Shown one piece after another: positions 15,799 through 22,403 of a stretch of DNA of 22,403 nt. The notes under the pieces are model-generated. The model was not told the DNA's origin and made no database searches. It saw only the letters and a list, made by a program, of their open reading frames with translations. How positions within the stretch are numbered: the stretch's first letter is position 1; every line of letters starts with the position of its first letter. Origin of the DNA: Gammaproteobacteria bacterium. Lineage in GTDB: Bacteria > Pseudomonadota > Gammaproteobacteria > Xanthomonadales > Marinicellaceae. The DNA lies in assembly GCA_030426705.1 (NCBI GenBank), contig JAUHXW010000005.1:1-22403 (forward strand), in the 5' to 3' direction. The translations under genes were made by a program, and so were the position numbers.

Positions 15799-17000
15799 GG
15801 TCGGCCCTCCGCAACCACGCCTACCGGTTGGCTTAATGCGATGACATCACCGTCTGCCAAGCCTGCTTCTATGGTGCACAAGCTGGAACTGCAAAAGCCG
15901 GTGGTGACATCCTGTTGGGCAAATTCGTTGCCTCTTTGCACAAATACCCAGGTACGCTCCTGCTCGCGGAACACCGTTTGAATCGGTACGGCCAGACCTT
16001 GGTCCTGTTCTATCACCCGAATGCTGGCATCCAGTCTTTGGCCTGGTTTCAGGTTTTCGTTGTTATTGGCATCAAGTGATACCGTTACTGTGAAATATTT
16101 AACCGGATTATCGCGCTCTTTGGGTTGCGCTGTTTTACTGATTGAACTGACTTTCCCTTCAATGATTGTATCTGGAAAAGCATGCAAAGAAACGGTTACA
16201 GCCACACCTTCTTTGATACCAATGGCTTCAACCTCTGGTACATAAATCTTGGCCTGCATTTCACTCAAATCGGGTAATTTGGCCAACTTGGCCCCCGGGA
16301 AAACTGACTTACCGGGTTCGGGTAAAGAGCCGTCCCAGCTGGGCTCAAGCACGAACAAACCATCATGTGGTGCCCTGATTTCCAGCGCGCTGAGGCTGGC
16401 TGAGTTCATTTCCAGTTTGGCCACTTGTTTTTGTTTTGAGCTTTCCAGTACAGCTTTTTCAGATGCGGACTTTTCTTCAAAATTTTCTTCCACTTTATCA
16501 ATATGATCGGCTTTGGCTTTAAGGAAGTCTTCATTGTCACCGGCCTCAATCATTTCAATTTTGGTGTACAACAAAGGGTCGTCGATGTTGAATTGTTTGG
16601 CCAGTTCGTATTCGTAATCAATGACTTCTGCTTCAGCTCCAAAACTGAACTTGCTGTTCTCAATTTCACGGTCTTTGTCCATCATCGAATACATGATTTT
16701 CTGGATTTCAAATTCAGTTTCGTCCACTTCAAGTTGAAAATTACTGCCATCGAATTTGGCCACCACTTCACCTTCCTTGACATTGGAAAACTGTGGCGCA
16801 ATCCAGGCCAGCGTTTGCGGTCGTCGAGAAGCTGCTGGTGTGGTGATGGGGGTTGATTTGACTGCTTCCAATTCGCCTTCAGCATGGATTTCAAACACCA
16901 CTTGATCCTCCGTCACAGTGATGACTGGTGTGGAAGATTTTTCTTCACTGGCGCAGGCAGTTAATAGGCTGATGGTCAAAACTAGGATGGGTTTTTTCAT
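15795..17000 (-). CDS. HlyD/AcrA-family adaptor, predicted lipoprotein (third adaptor)
   Basis: 401 residues. The signal peptide ends in the lipobox LTAC (13-16), with no Asp at +2, so it may be carried to the outer membrane. A lipoyl-like half (about 45-85) is followed by a charged helical hairpin (about 90-205), a second lipoyl half (RAPHDGLFVLEP, 209-220), a beta-barrel (about 250-330, closing NLKPGQRLDASI) and a membrane-proximal domain (VPIQTVF to the end). Of the three adaptors it is the only one with that last domain. Cys370 and Cys375 in FCSSSLC could form a disulfide. It starts two bases after the upstream adaptor stop and overlaps the permease start. Confidence 0.87.
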   Translation of the reverse strand: MKKPILVLTISLLTACASEEKSSTPVITVTEDQVVFEIHAEGELEAVKSTPITTPAASRRPQTLAWIAPQFSNVKEGEVVAKFDGSNFQLEVDETEFEIQKIMYSMMDKDREIENSKFSFGAEAEVIDYEYELAKQFNIDDPLLYTKIEMIEAGDNEDFLKAKADHIDKVEENFEEKSASEKAVLESSKQKQVAKLEMNSASLSALEIRAPHDGLFVLEPSWDGSLPEPGKSVFPGAKLAKLPDLSEMQAKIYVPEVEAIGIKEGVAVTVSLHAFPDTIIEGKVSSISKTAQPKERDNPVKYFTVTVSLDANNNENLKPGQRLDASIRVIEQDQGLAVPIQTVFREQERTWVFVQRGNEFAQQDVTTGFCSSSLCTIEAGLADGDVIALSQPVGVVAEGRP

Positions 17001-17002
17001 GG

Positions 17003-17944
17003 TTATTCTGCCAATATGGTTGCTTTGATACTCATACCAGGACGCATGATTTCAAGGTTTAATTCATCGATTGACACAGTGGCATCCAAAATCTTAGAGG
17101 GTTGGTTTTTGGATTTGGTGCGTACCACTTTGGACAAGGATTCAATGGTTCCGGAAAATTCCATGTCTGGATAGGCATCTAAGGTAAATTTGACTTTTTG
17201 ACCCTCACTGACTCGTGACATGTCATTTTCCTTGATTTCCAATTGGGCAATGATTTGTTCCAAATCGGCCACTTCGGTTACCCGAGCGCCACCCCAAACA
17301 GAGTCGCCAACAGCAAATTTATTGTTATTCCAGTCGGTTTGATGCATCACAATACCTTTGCGTTTAGACATGATGCGCATCCTTTTGATGGAATTATTCA
17401 ACTCTTCGACTTCGGCAGATAGCTTGGCAATATTGGCTTTAAGAATATCTATCTCAGTGTTGAGTTTTTCTTCGGTTAAACCCCTGTCATCAAGCGCATG
17501 TTGGTATTCCAGATGTGCCAACTCATTTTTGAGCTGGTTTTCTTCGTATTCATTGAGGGCAATCACGCTTTTGGGTAACTCCGCCTTGCGCTGGGCTTTG
17601 TCCAACAACATCTTCTTTTCTTCAACGGCCAAGTCCTTATTTTGCAAAGTTTCTATCTTGCTGACCTCAGTTTGTTTGAGTTCGGATTGTTTGATGTTCA
17701 ATTCGCCTTGTTTATCCAACAATCGCTCATTGAGTTGATCGGTTTTGAACATCAACACGGGTTGGCCAGGATTGACCTGGCTACCATCAGGAGCCATAAA
17801 AGCGATGGTGTATTGCCAAATACGGCGTATTTTTGGCGGGGAGTAATTGTCGGTTTCCAACGCTTTTAACTCGCCGTTGGCGTTAAAATCACCCCAAGCA
17901 GGGAACAGGTTAAACAGTAATAAAATCACCAAGAATTTTTTCAT
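17003..17944 (-). CDS. HlyD-family adaptor lacking the C-terminal domain (second adaptor)
   Basis: 313 residues. Signal peptide 1-18 (ending PAWG) is followed by a split lipoyl-like motif (about 40-70 and 195-225) around a long Lys/Glu/Leu-rich coiled coil (about 72-192). A beta-barrel (about 228-312) closes with IMRPGMSIKATI, and the protein ends there, so the membrane-proximal domain of full adaptors is missing. No lipobox is present, so it is soluble in the periplasm or membrane-associated through partners. GGGGT precedes the ATG, which lies one base after the first adaptor's stop. Sequence identity to its two neighbours looks low, so this is not a recent duplication. Confidence 0.83.
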   Translation of the reverse strand: MKKFLVILLLFNLFPAWGDFNANGELKALETDNYSPPKIRRIWQYTIAFMAPDGSQVNPGQPVLMFKTDQLNERLLDKQGELNIKQSELKQTEVSKIETLQNKDLAVEEKKMLLDKAQRKAELPKSVIALNEYEENQLKNELAHLEYQHALDDRGLTEEKLNTEIDILKANIAKLSAEVEELNNSIKRMRIMSKRKGIVMHQTDWNNNKFAVGDSVWGGARVTEVADLEQIIAQLEIKENDMSRVSEGQKVKFTLDAYPDMEFSGTIESLSKVVRTKSKNQPSKILDATVSIDELNLEIMRPGMSIKATILAE

Positions 17945-17945
17945 T

Positions 17946-18878
17946 TCATACCCCAGTTAAATCAATCAAGGCACTCATGCCTGGCAACAGTGAGATGTCA
18001 TCGGCATTAGGCAAATCGACCTCAATTTCATAATACAAACCATCACCCCAATCTTTTTTATCACGGCCACCCGAAGACATGCTTGATATTTGTCCATTAA
18101 TTCGAACATTGGGCAGGGCATCAAAAGACACTTTGACCGCTTTGCCCTTGGTAATTTTTGGCATATCGATGGCGTTAACCCAAGCTTTGACTTTCATGTT
18201 TTTCTTTTTCGATACTTTCATGATTTCCATGCCGCTGTTGGCCTGATCACCCACCTGGTATTTACTGCCAGTCCAGGGGTGGGCGGCGTATATCACATAG
18301 CCCGTTTGCTTGGCTTTGATGGTTAATGAATCCAGTTGGCCTTGCCAGTAAGCCAGGTCATTTTGTTTTTGCTCCAGGCCCAGTTCAACCTCAAGATGTT
18401 TTTCCTGTTTCTTCTGACGGGTTGCTTTGAGTTTGTTTTCAGCTTCACTGAGGTCTTTGGTGGCGGTTTTTAAAGCCAATTGGCGCTCTTTAAATTCCAG
18501 CTCTCCGATAAAATTCACTGGCACATCGGCCTTCAGCTGCGCCACTTTCTGATCAACTTTGGCTTTCTCAAAAGCCAGCTGAGCATTGTTCAAATCAATG
18601 TCTATTTGAATCATGTCGCGTTTGGCACTGGCCTTGAACACGTCCAATTGTTCAACTTTTCCTTCAATGGTACTGTCCACTTCGCTGCCATCAATGCGCA
18701 CCAAAAAATCGCCGATTTCAACAAAAGTGCCTTCCTCGACCATTTCGCTGATTTTGCCCTGCCAACCACGAACTTGAGGCATATTGACCACTTGGGTTTG
18801 GCTGGACTCAACCACGCCGGTAAACATCTGAGCCTGTGCACACGAAACAAAAAATAATAATACTATGGCTTTCCTCAT
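17946..18878 (-). CDS. HlyD-family adaptor lacking the C-terminal domain (first adaptor)
   Basis: 310 residues. The signal peptide (1-16, ending CAQA) is followed by a lipoyl half with VEEGTFVEIGDFLVRIDG (47-64), a helical hairpin (about 66-183), a second lipoyl half (LTIKAKQTGYV, 185-195), then a beta-barrel (about 226-310) closing with LLPGMSALIDL. The chain ends immediately after the barrel, as in the second adaptor. The ATG overlaps the ATPase stop (ATGA) with GGGA about 10 bases upstream. Its place straight after the ATPase gene and the tight spacing indicate a dedicated part of this ABC system. Confidence 0.85.
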   Translation of the reverse strand: MRKAIVLLFFVSCAQAQMFTGVVESSQTQVVNMPQVRGWQGKISEMVEEGTFVEIGDFLVRIDGSEVDSTIEGKVEQLDVFKASAKRDMIQIDIDLNNAQLAFEKAKVDQKVAQLKADVPVNFIGELEFKERQLALKTATKDLSEAENKLKATRQKKQEKHLEVELGLEQKQNDLAYWQGQLDSLTIKAKQTGYVIYAAHPWTGSKYQVGDQANSGMEIMKVSKKKNMKVKAWVNAIDMPKITKGKAVKVSFDALPNVRINGQISSMSSGGRDKKDWGDGLYYEIEVDLPNADDISLLPGMSALIDLTGV

Positions 18879-19540
18879 GAGATGATTTTCCCGTCTAAAA
18901 AGTTAATGGTACGTCCGGCATTTTCCGCAATATCCGGCTCATGGGTAACCATAACTATGGTTTGACCGGCTTGATTCAAAGAACACAGAAGATCAATGAT
19001 TTGTTGTGATATGGCGCTGTCCAGGTTGCCGGTGGGCTCATCAGCGAGCAACACCGCAGGCTGGTTAATCAGAGATCGTGCAATTGCCACCCGTTGAATC
19101 TGGCCACCGGACATTTCATTGGGCATGTGGTGGATACGTTCACCCAGACCCACTTGGTTCAACAAGTCCTTGGCGCGTTGTTCGCCATTTTTTTGTTTTT
19201 CTTGCGACGCAAAACGCAAAGGCACCATCACATTTTCTAATGCACTCAATCTTGGTAACAAATGAAAGCCCTGAAATACAAAGCCGATGTGGTCATTGCG
19301 AATTTGGCTCAAGGCATCGTCATCCATTGCACTGACGTCCTGACCTGCCAGTAAATAAGATCCGGAAGTGGGTTTGTCCATACAGCCCAGAATGTTCAAC
19401 ATGGTTGACTTGCCCGAACCAGAACGACCCATGATCGCTACAAACTCGCCAGTGGCAATAGATAAATCCACATGATCCAAAGCCGTAATGGTTTCGCCCT
19501 GCGTTTGGTAAATCTTAGTGATATCAGTTAATTCCAGCAT
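18875..19540 (-). CDS. ABC transporter ATPase, MacB/LolD type
   Basis: 221 residues from ATG 19540; an ATG at 19549 directly abuts GGGGA, which favours the inner start. Positions here count from 19549: Walker A GRSGSGKST (41-49), Q-loop Gln93 (VFQGFHLLP), signature MSGGQ (146-150, Met for the usual Leu), Walker B VLLADE (166-171), and switch His203 (VTHEP). All ATP-hydrolysis residues are present. QGFHLLPRLSALENV is typical of the MacB/LolD/FtsE clade. It is the first gene of a five-gene operon and would pair with the permease at the far end. No fused membrane domain is present. Confidence 0.94.
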   Translation of the reverse strand: MLELTDITKIYQTQGETITALDHVDLSIATGEFVAIMGRSGSGKSTMLNILGCMDKPTSGSYLLAGQDVSAMDDDALSQIRNDHIGFVFQGFHLLPRLSALENVMVPLRFASQEKQKNGEQRAKDLLNQVGLGERIHHMPNEMSGGQIQRVAIARSLINQPAVLLADEPTGNLDSAISQQIIDLLCSLNQAGQTIVMVTHEPDIAENAGRTINFLDGKIIS

Positions 19541-20029
19541 GGAATTCATTCCCCAAAAAATGACTATATTGTTTTTGCAATTACAAAAAAATCAAACCGA
19601 GAACTTTAATATAAAAAAAGACATAAAAGATGTGCCATCAGTTTGATTGAACGCTTTTTTTATAAGGAATACTCTTGGGGCTTTTTTCAAATCTGTTCCC
19701 TACAGATTTGAAAGCGACCGCGGCGAGTATGGCTTATGACCTCAGGCTAGCACTCTCTGATTCACGAGCTACGGCATTCTGGTCAGGCTTCTTTGCCTTC
19801 GGCAAAATCGCCTCACCTTCATTGCCTGCTCTCCGCTCACGGCTATTCGAACATTACATCAAGGCTTCTTGCCTTCGGCAAACCGCCATGATTTCATATT
19901 CTGCCTAACCGAGTACGCCGGCCGAGTTGTTCAGCAACTCTCCTCTGTGGAATTTAAACCACCAATCAGGTTAAAAGTTCAATAATTGTACTCAAATGTT
20001 GTCGGATTGACGTGAATTAATCTGAATCC
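19541..20029. repeat. Repeat-rich gap between the ABC operon and the TauE/SafE gene
   Basis: These ~490 bases hold no convincing gene. They contain hairpin copy B (19663-19721), two direct copies of AGGCTTCTT(T)GCCTTCGGCAAA (from 19785 and 19862) each able to fold as TTGCC-TTC-GGCAA, and a small hairpin GAGTTG-TTCAG-CAACTC (19924-19940). A 77-codon frame (19675-19908) spans the repeats and is probably not translated. The ABC promoter must lie near 19565-19600: minus-strand TTGATT and CAATAT, 18 bases apart, are a weak candidate. Confidence 0.5.
19663..19721 (+). repeat. Hairpin repeat, copy B
   Basis: This second copy of the element at 8637-8692 has the same flanks (TAAGGAAT, GGGG-CTTTTTTCA on the left, GAAAGCG-NN-CGC on the right). 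The stem is a perfect 12-mer, TTTCAAATCTGT (19685-19696) with ACAGATTTGAAA (19702-19713), around TCCCT. The inner stem sequence differs from copy A yet still pairs. Confidence 0.65.
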
Positions 20030-20743
20030 TCAAGGCATACACATTGATAACACGGCGCTGAGTTCGGTGAAAAAGCGGTTGTTTTCGGGTATCAGGTGGT
20101 GAGCGATTGATGGTGAAAGCATGATCCATAAGCCGAGGAAAATCACAAAACCACCCGTTAAGCCTCGCAACCAACGGTTGTTTTGATTTAATAATTTGCG
20201 GATGATGTTTTGTGAAATCAACAAAGGAATGAGCGTGCCCAAGCCAAAAAACAGCATAAAGCTGGCACCACGCCAAACATCAGCGGTGGTGGCCGCAATG
20301 ATTAACATGCCATAGAGCAAACCACAGGGAATTAAGCCCCAGAGCATGCCTTTGGTAAAGATTGCTGGCAGGGTGGTGGCATTTTGTATCTGGCGTAATT
20401 TTTGTGAAACTGTTGGCCAAAAGGGTAAGGGTTTTTGAATGGTCAGCCATTTGGCTTTGTTCTTGAACAGAATCACCAAACCACTGAGCATTAACATCAA
20501 ACCCATCAACAATCGCAGGAAAAAGCCCCAGCTACCCAGGTCCAATTGCAAACTGGCACCTTGGATGATGCCAGCGAATAAGGCGCCCAATAGGGTGTAA
20601 GTGGTGATGCGTCCCAGATTGGTGATCAGCGTTTGGCTGTTGTTTTGCTTTTGACAAATCACAGCACACAGACCACCACACATGGCGATGCAGTGAAAGC
20701 CTGAAAAAAAGCCGATCAGCAGTGGTGTCAGTGCAGAGAGCAT
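20030..20743 (-). CDS. TauE/SafE-like membrane protein of the cbb3 maturation cluster
   Basis: 237 residues with about six hydrophobic segments. The first helix carries the family signature GFHCIAMCGG (16-24) and another helix has LIPCGLLYG (Cys140). This is the sulfite-exporter TauE/SafE (DsbD-like) branch regularly found beside ccoS. Its exact role is unsettled; the His/Cys/Met motifs suggest copper handling for cytochrome oxidase rather than sulfite export. The first helix has Cys18, 22, 26 and 30, four residues apart, placing four thiols on one helix face. The gene follows ccoI-ccoS in the same direction but is separated from ccoS by ~370 bases of repeats, so it may have its own promoter. 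Confidence 0.85.
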   Translation of the reverse strand: MLSALTPLLIGFFSGFHCIAMCGGLCAVICQKQNNSQTLITNLGRITTYTLLGALFAGIIQGASLQLDLGSWGFFLRLLMGLMLMLSGLVILFKNKAKWLTIQKPLPFWPTVSQKLRQIQNATTLPAIFTKGMLWGLIPCGLLYGMLIIAATTADVWRGASFMLFFGLGTLIPLLISQNIIRKLLNQNNRWLRGLTGGFVIFLGLWIMLSPSIAHHLIPENNRFFTELSAVLSMCMP

Positions 20744-21115
20744 GGATTCATATATTGAGTTGGCTGTTTTATTATAAAGTGGTCTATAGCTGTAATAACA
20801 CTGTGGGCAGAATTGGCTTTACGTTCAATAGTTAAAGTGGCATCCGTCATCCTCAGGCTTGACCCCACTTCTGTCCGGTTAAAATAAACCCCTCCTATCG
20901 TCATCCTCGAACTCGCCTAAGAGCGCCTACTTTTGGTGATTCGGGGATCCATTGTGAAAAATCGAAGCTGTTGAGTGATTTCATCATATAAACACTTCCA
21001 ACCAGGATTGCTCCCTTCAATAAACTGTAGTTTCTTTCATTGTTTGTGGGGCTTTAAAATGGATTACCCGATCGAGTCGGGTAATGACGGTAGTGAGATT
21101 GTACCAAAATTCAGG
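20744..21115. repeat. REP-like units and a solitary transposon-end-like sequence between ccoS and the TauE/SafE gene
   Basis: There is no gene here. The minus-strand promoter for the TauE/SafE gene may lie near 20750-20830. Three REP-type units are visible: CGTCATCCTCAGGCTTGACC (20845-20864), CGTCATCCTCGAACTCG with its partner TTCGGGGATCCAT (20899-20952), and ATTACCCGA-TCGAG-TCGGGTAAT (21063-21085, perfect 9-base stem). CCCACTTCTGTCCGGTTAAA (20864-20883) matches the left end of the insertion near 1.23 kb at 17 of 20 positions. No matching opposite end was found here. Confidence 0.55.
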
Positions 21116-21337
21116 TTATTGGGTCTTATGCTGTTTTTCATTTGGATTCGCATTTGTAACATCTTCTACAGGCGGCTGTTTTTTATGTATATTGGGCTCG
21201 TTGTCATCATCCAATATAGAATAGGCTGGGCTGTCGAGATCATCAAATTGATTTTTATTGATGGCCCAGATCAGTGCCCACACCGCACAAACGGCCAAAA
21301 CCAAACTGAGTAAAACCAAAACAAATACCATATTCAT
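21116..21337 (-). CDS. ccoS: cbb3-type cytochrome oxidase assembly protein CcoS
   Basis: 73 residues, typical for CcoS. One N-terminal transmembrane helix (about 3-26) is followed by the family signature NKNQFDDLDSPAYSILDDD (27-45) and a polar tail. CcoS is needed for cofactor incorporation into cbb3 oxidase, and its conserved location is directly after ccoI. Here the ATG overlaps the ccoI stop by four bases (ATGA), so translation is coupled. Confidence 0.93.
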   Translation of the reverse strand: MNMVFVLVLLSLVLAVCAVWALIWAINKNQFDDLDSPAYSILDDDNEPNIHKKQPPVEDVTNANPNEKQHKTQ

Positions 21338-22403
21338 AACAATCTCCGTGAATTCAAAACCACCAACAATGAGCTGAGTGACATACCGATGGCTGCCATC
21401 CAGGGGGCCAACAAACCCATCATGGCTATCGGAGTTACGCTGAGATTATATAACAATGACCAGGTGAGGTTTTGTTTGATGATGTTATTGGTTTTGTGTG
21501 AGGTATTGATACAGTCTATAACCGGTGACAAAGATTTACCCAGTACAATGAGATCTGAGGCCGAATGTGCCAGGTAAGCACCTTGTTTTAAACTGATTGA
21601 GACATCGGCCTGTGATAATACCGGTGCATCATTAACACCATCACCGACCATCACGCATGGCTTGCCTTGTTGTTGCTGTTGCGCGATGTAATTGATTTTA
21701 TCCTCGGCTGTTAAATCGCCATAAGCTTGTTCAATTGACAAGTTTTCAGCCCAATTTTTTACCGTGGTTGTCTGGTCTCCACTGATGATGGCCAGGTCTT
21801 TCGATTGCTTTTTGAGAAAAGCCAACAAATCATTCGCGCCGGTACGTACTTTAACTGCCAATTCATAAACTGCTACCAATTGTTGCTCACAGGCCAGATA
21901 GACTGAAGTATGGTGTTGATTTGTGTTCAATGCAGGAATGTCGATGCCTTGCTGGTGTAACCAGTTGCGACTGCCCATCAACCAACGCTGTTCACCAATG
22001 ATGCCAGAAACACCCTTACCAGCGTGGTTTTCAGCATTTTCAACAGCAACTGATGTGGCACCTAAAAATGCAGAAGCAATCGGATGGTTACTGATTTGTT
22101 GTAACGAATGGGTGATGGTTTCAAGTGGGTATTGTTGGTTGATGATATGAGCTTTTTTGATGTGTAATTGTTCATCAGAAAGGGTCCCGGTTTTATCAAA
22201 ATACCATTGTTTGATCTTGTCCAACCGAGTGATTGCTTCGGTATTATTGACCAGCACGCCATTGTTTAATAACTGCACACCAGCAGCAGTTAATGCGGTG
22301 GGCGTGGCCAATGACAAAGCACAGGGGCAGGTGGCAATCAACACGGCCAATAAAGCAGTCATCAGCCCCGCAGGTTGGTTAAAGCCATACCAAATGGCGG
22401 TGA
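21334..22403 (-). CDS. ccoI: Copper-translocating P1B-type ATPase CcoI (C-terminal part, cut by window edge)
   Basis: The frame stays open to the right edge, so this is the C-terminal ~356 residues; the heavy-metal-binding domains and first membrane helices lie outside. Visible parts, in order, are the ion-path motif TCPCALSLATPTAL (CPC encoded near 22320-22330), the phosphorylation site DKTGT (near 22195), the nucleotide-domain HP of HPIASAFL, the hinge GDGVNDAPVL, and the last two helices ending PWMAAIGMSLSSLLVVLNS. CcoI supplies copper for cbb3 oxidase assembly rather than detoxification. The following coupled ccoS favours ccoI over a CopA-type exporter. All catalytic residues in view are intact. 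Confidence 0.92.
   Translation of the reverse strand, partial: TAIWYGFNQPAGLMTALLAVLIATCPCALSLATPTALTAAGVQLLNNGVLVNNTEAITRLDKIKQWYFDKTGTLSDEQLHIKKAHIINQQYPLETITHSLQQISNHPIASAFLGATSVAVENAENHAGKGVSGIIGEQRWLMGSRNWLHQQGIDIPALNTNQHHTSVYLACEQQLVAVYELAVKVRTGANDLLAFLKKQSKDLAIISGDQTTTVKNWAENLSIEQAYGDLTAEDKINYIAQQQQQGKPCVMVGDGVNDAPVLSQADVSISLKQGAYLAHSASDLIVLGKSLSPVIDCINTSHKTNNIIKQNLTWSLLYNLSVTPIAMMGLLAPWMAAIGMSLSSLLVVLNSRRLL

Noticed and set aside
19675..19908. 77-codon frame starting GLFSNLFP in the repeat island
   Set aside because: It spans hairpin copy B and the direct repeats. The similarity to copy A covers only the hairpin, and the rest has no recognisable domain. Kept as a repeat, with coding mentioned as a rival reading.
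20975..21313. 112-codon plus-strand frame across the gap and antisense to ccoS
   Set aside because: ccoS on the other strand is well supported; this frame crosses a REP unit and has no recognisable features.
1..22403. tRNA or rRNA genes
   Set aside because: No cloverleaf-like sequence or rRNA segment was recognised by eye in the intergenic gaps; a covariance-model scan would settle this.

Overview
The window reads as chromosomal housekeeping DNA from an AT-leaning gammaproteobacterium. The lptD-surA-pdxA-rsmA gene order, a bacterial-type AspRS, a YegP homologue and a cbb3 oxidase maturation cluster all point to this class. The family is an inference: the mix would fit a marine lineage such as Marinicella-like bacteria, but no rRNA or tRNA gene is present to decide it.

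Layout from left to right. (1) 1-3.6 kb: a possible gene tail, then, on the minus strand, a DUF3524/QTMAN-like glycosyltransferase and a membrane-anchored Ser/Thr kinase with a periplasmic domain. A repeat-rich gap separates them and appears to hold a small transposon-like element inserted into a REP hairpin. (2) 3.6-6.0 kb, plus strand: aspS, translationally coupled to a small lipase-like alpha/beta hydrolase. (3) 6.0-8.5 kb: a CTTCGAC repeat cluster, mscS on the plus strand, then a convergent methyltransferase and a yegP gene on the minus strand, each ended by a clear hairpin terminator. (4) 8.5-14.6 kb, plus strand: lptD-surA-pdxA-rsmA-bioD, tightly packed and probably one operon, covering outer-membrane biogenesis, PLP synthesis, 16S rRNA dimethylation and biotin synthesis. 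Its leader carries two inverted repeats that cannot pair at the same time. (5) 14.6-19.5 kb, minus strand: a five-gene ABC operon encoding an ATPase, three successive HlyD-type adaptors (two secreted, one lipoprotein) and a MacB/FtsX permease. (6) 19.5-22.4 kb: a repeat-rich gap, then, on the minus strand, the end of a cbb3 maturation cluster (ccoI, running off the right edge, ccoS, and a TauE/SafE-like protein).

The most unusual coding locus is the MacB-like ABC system with three different adaptors, two of which lack the C-terminal membrane-proximal domain. The most unusual non-coding signals are a hairpin element present twice (about 8.65 and 19.7 kb), with different stem sequences that still pair, and the insertion into a REP element at 1.2-1.4 kb. 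Everything here was read by eye. Family names rest on recognised motifs, not on database searches.
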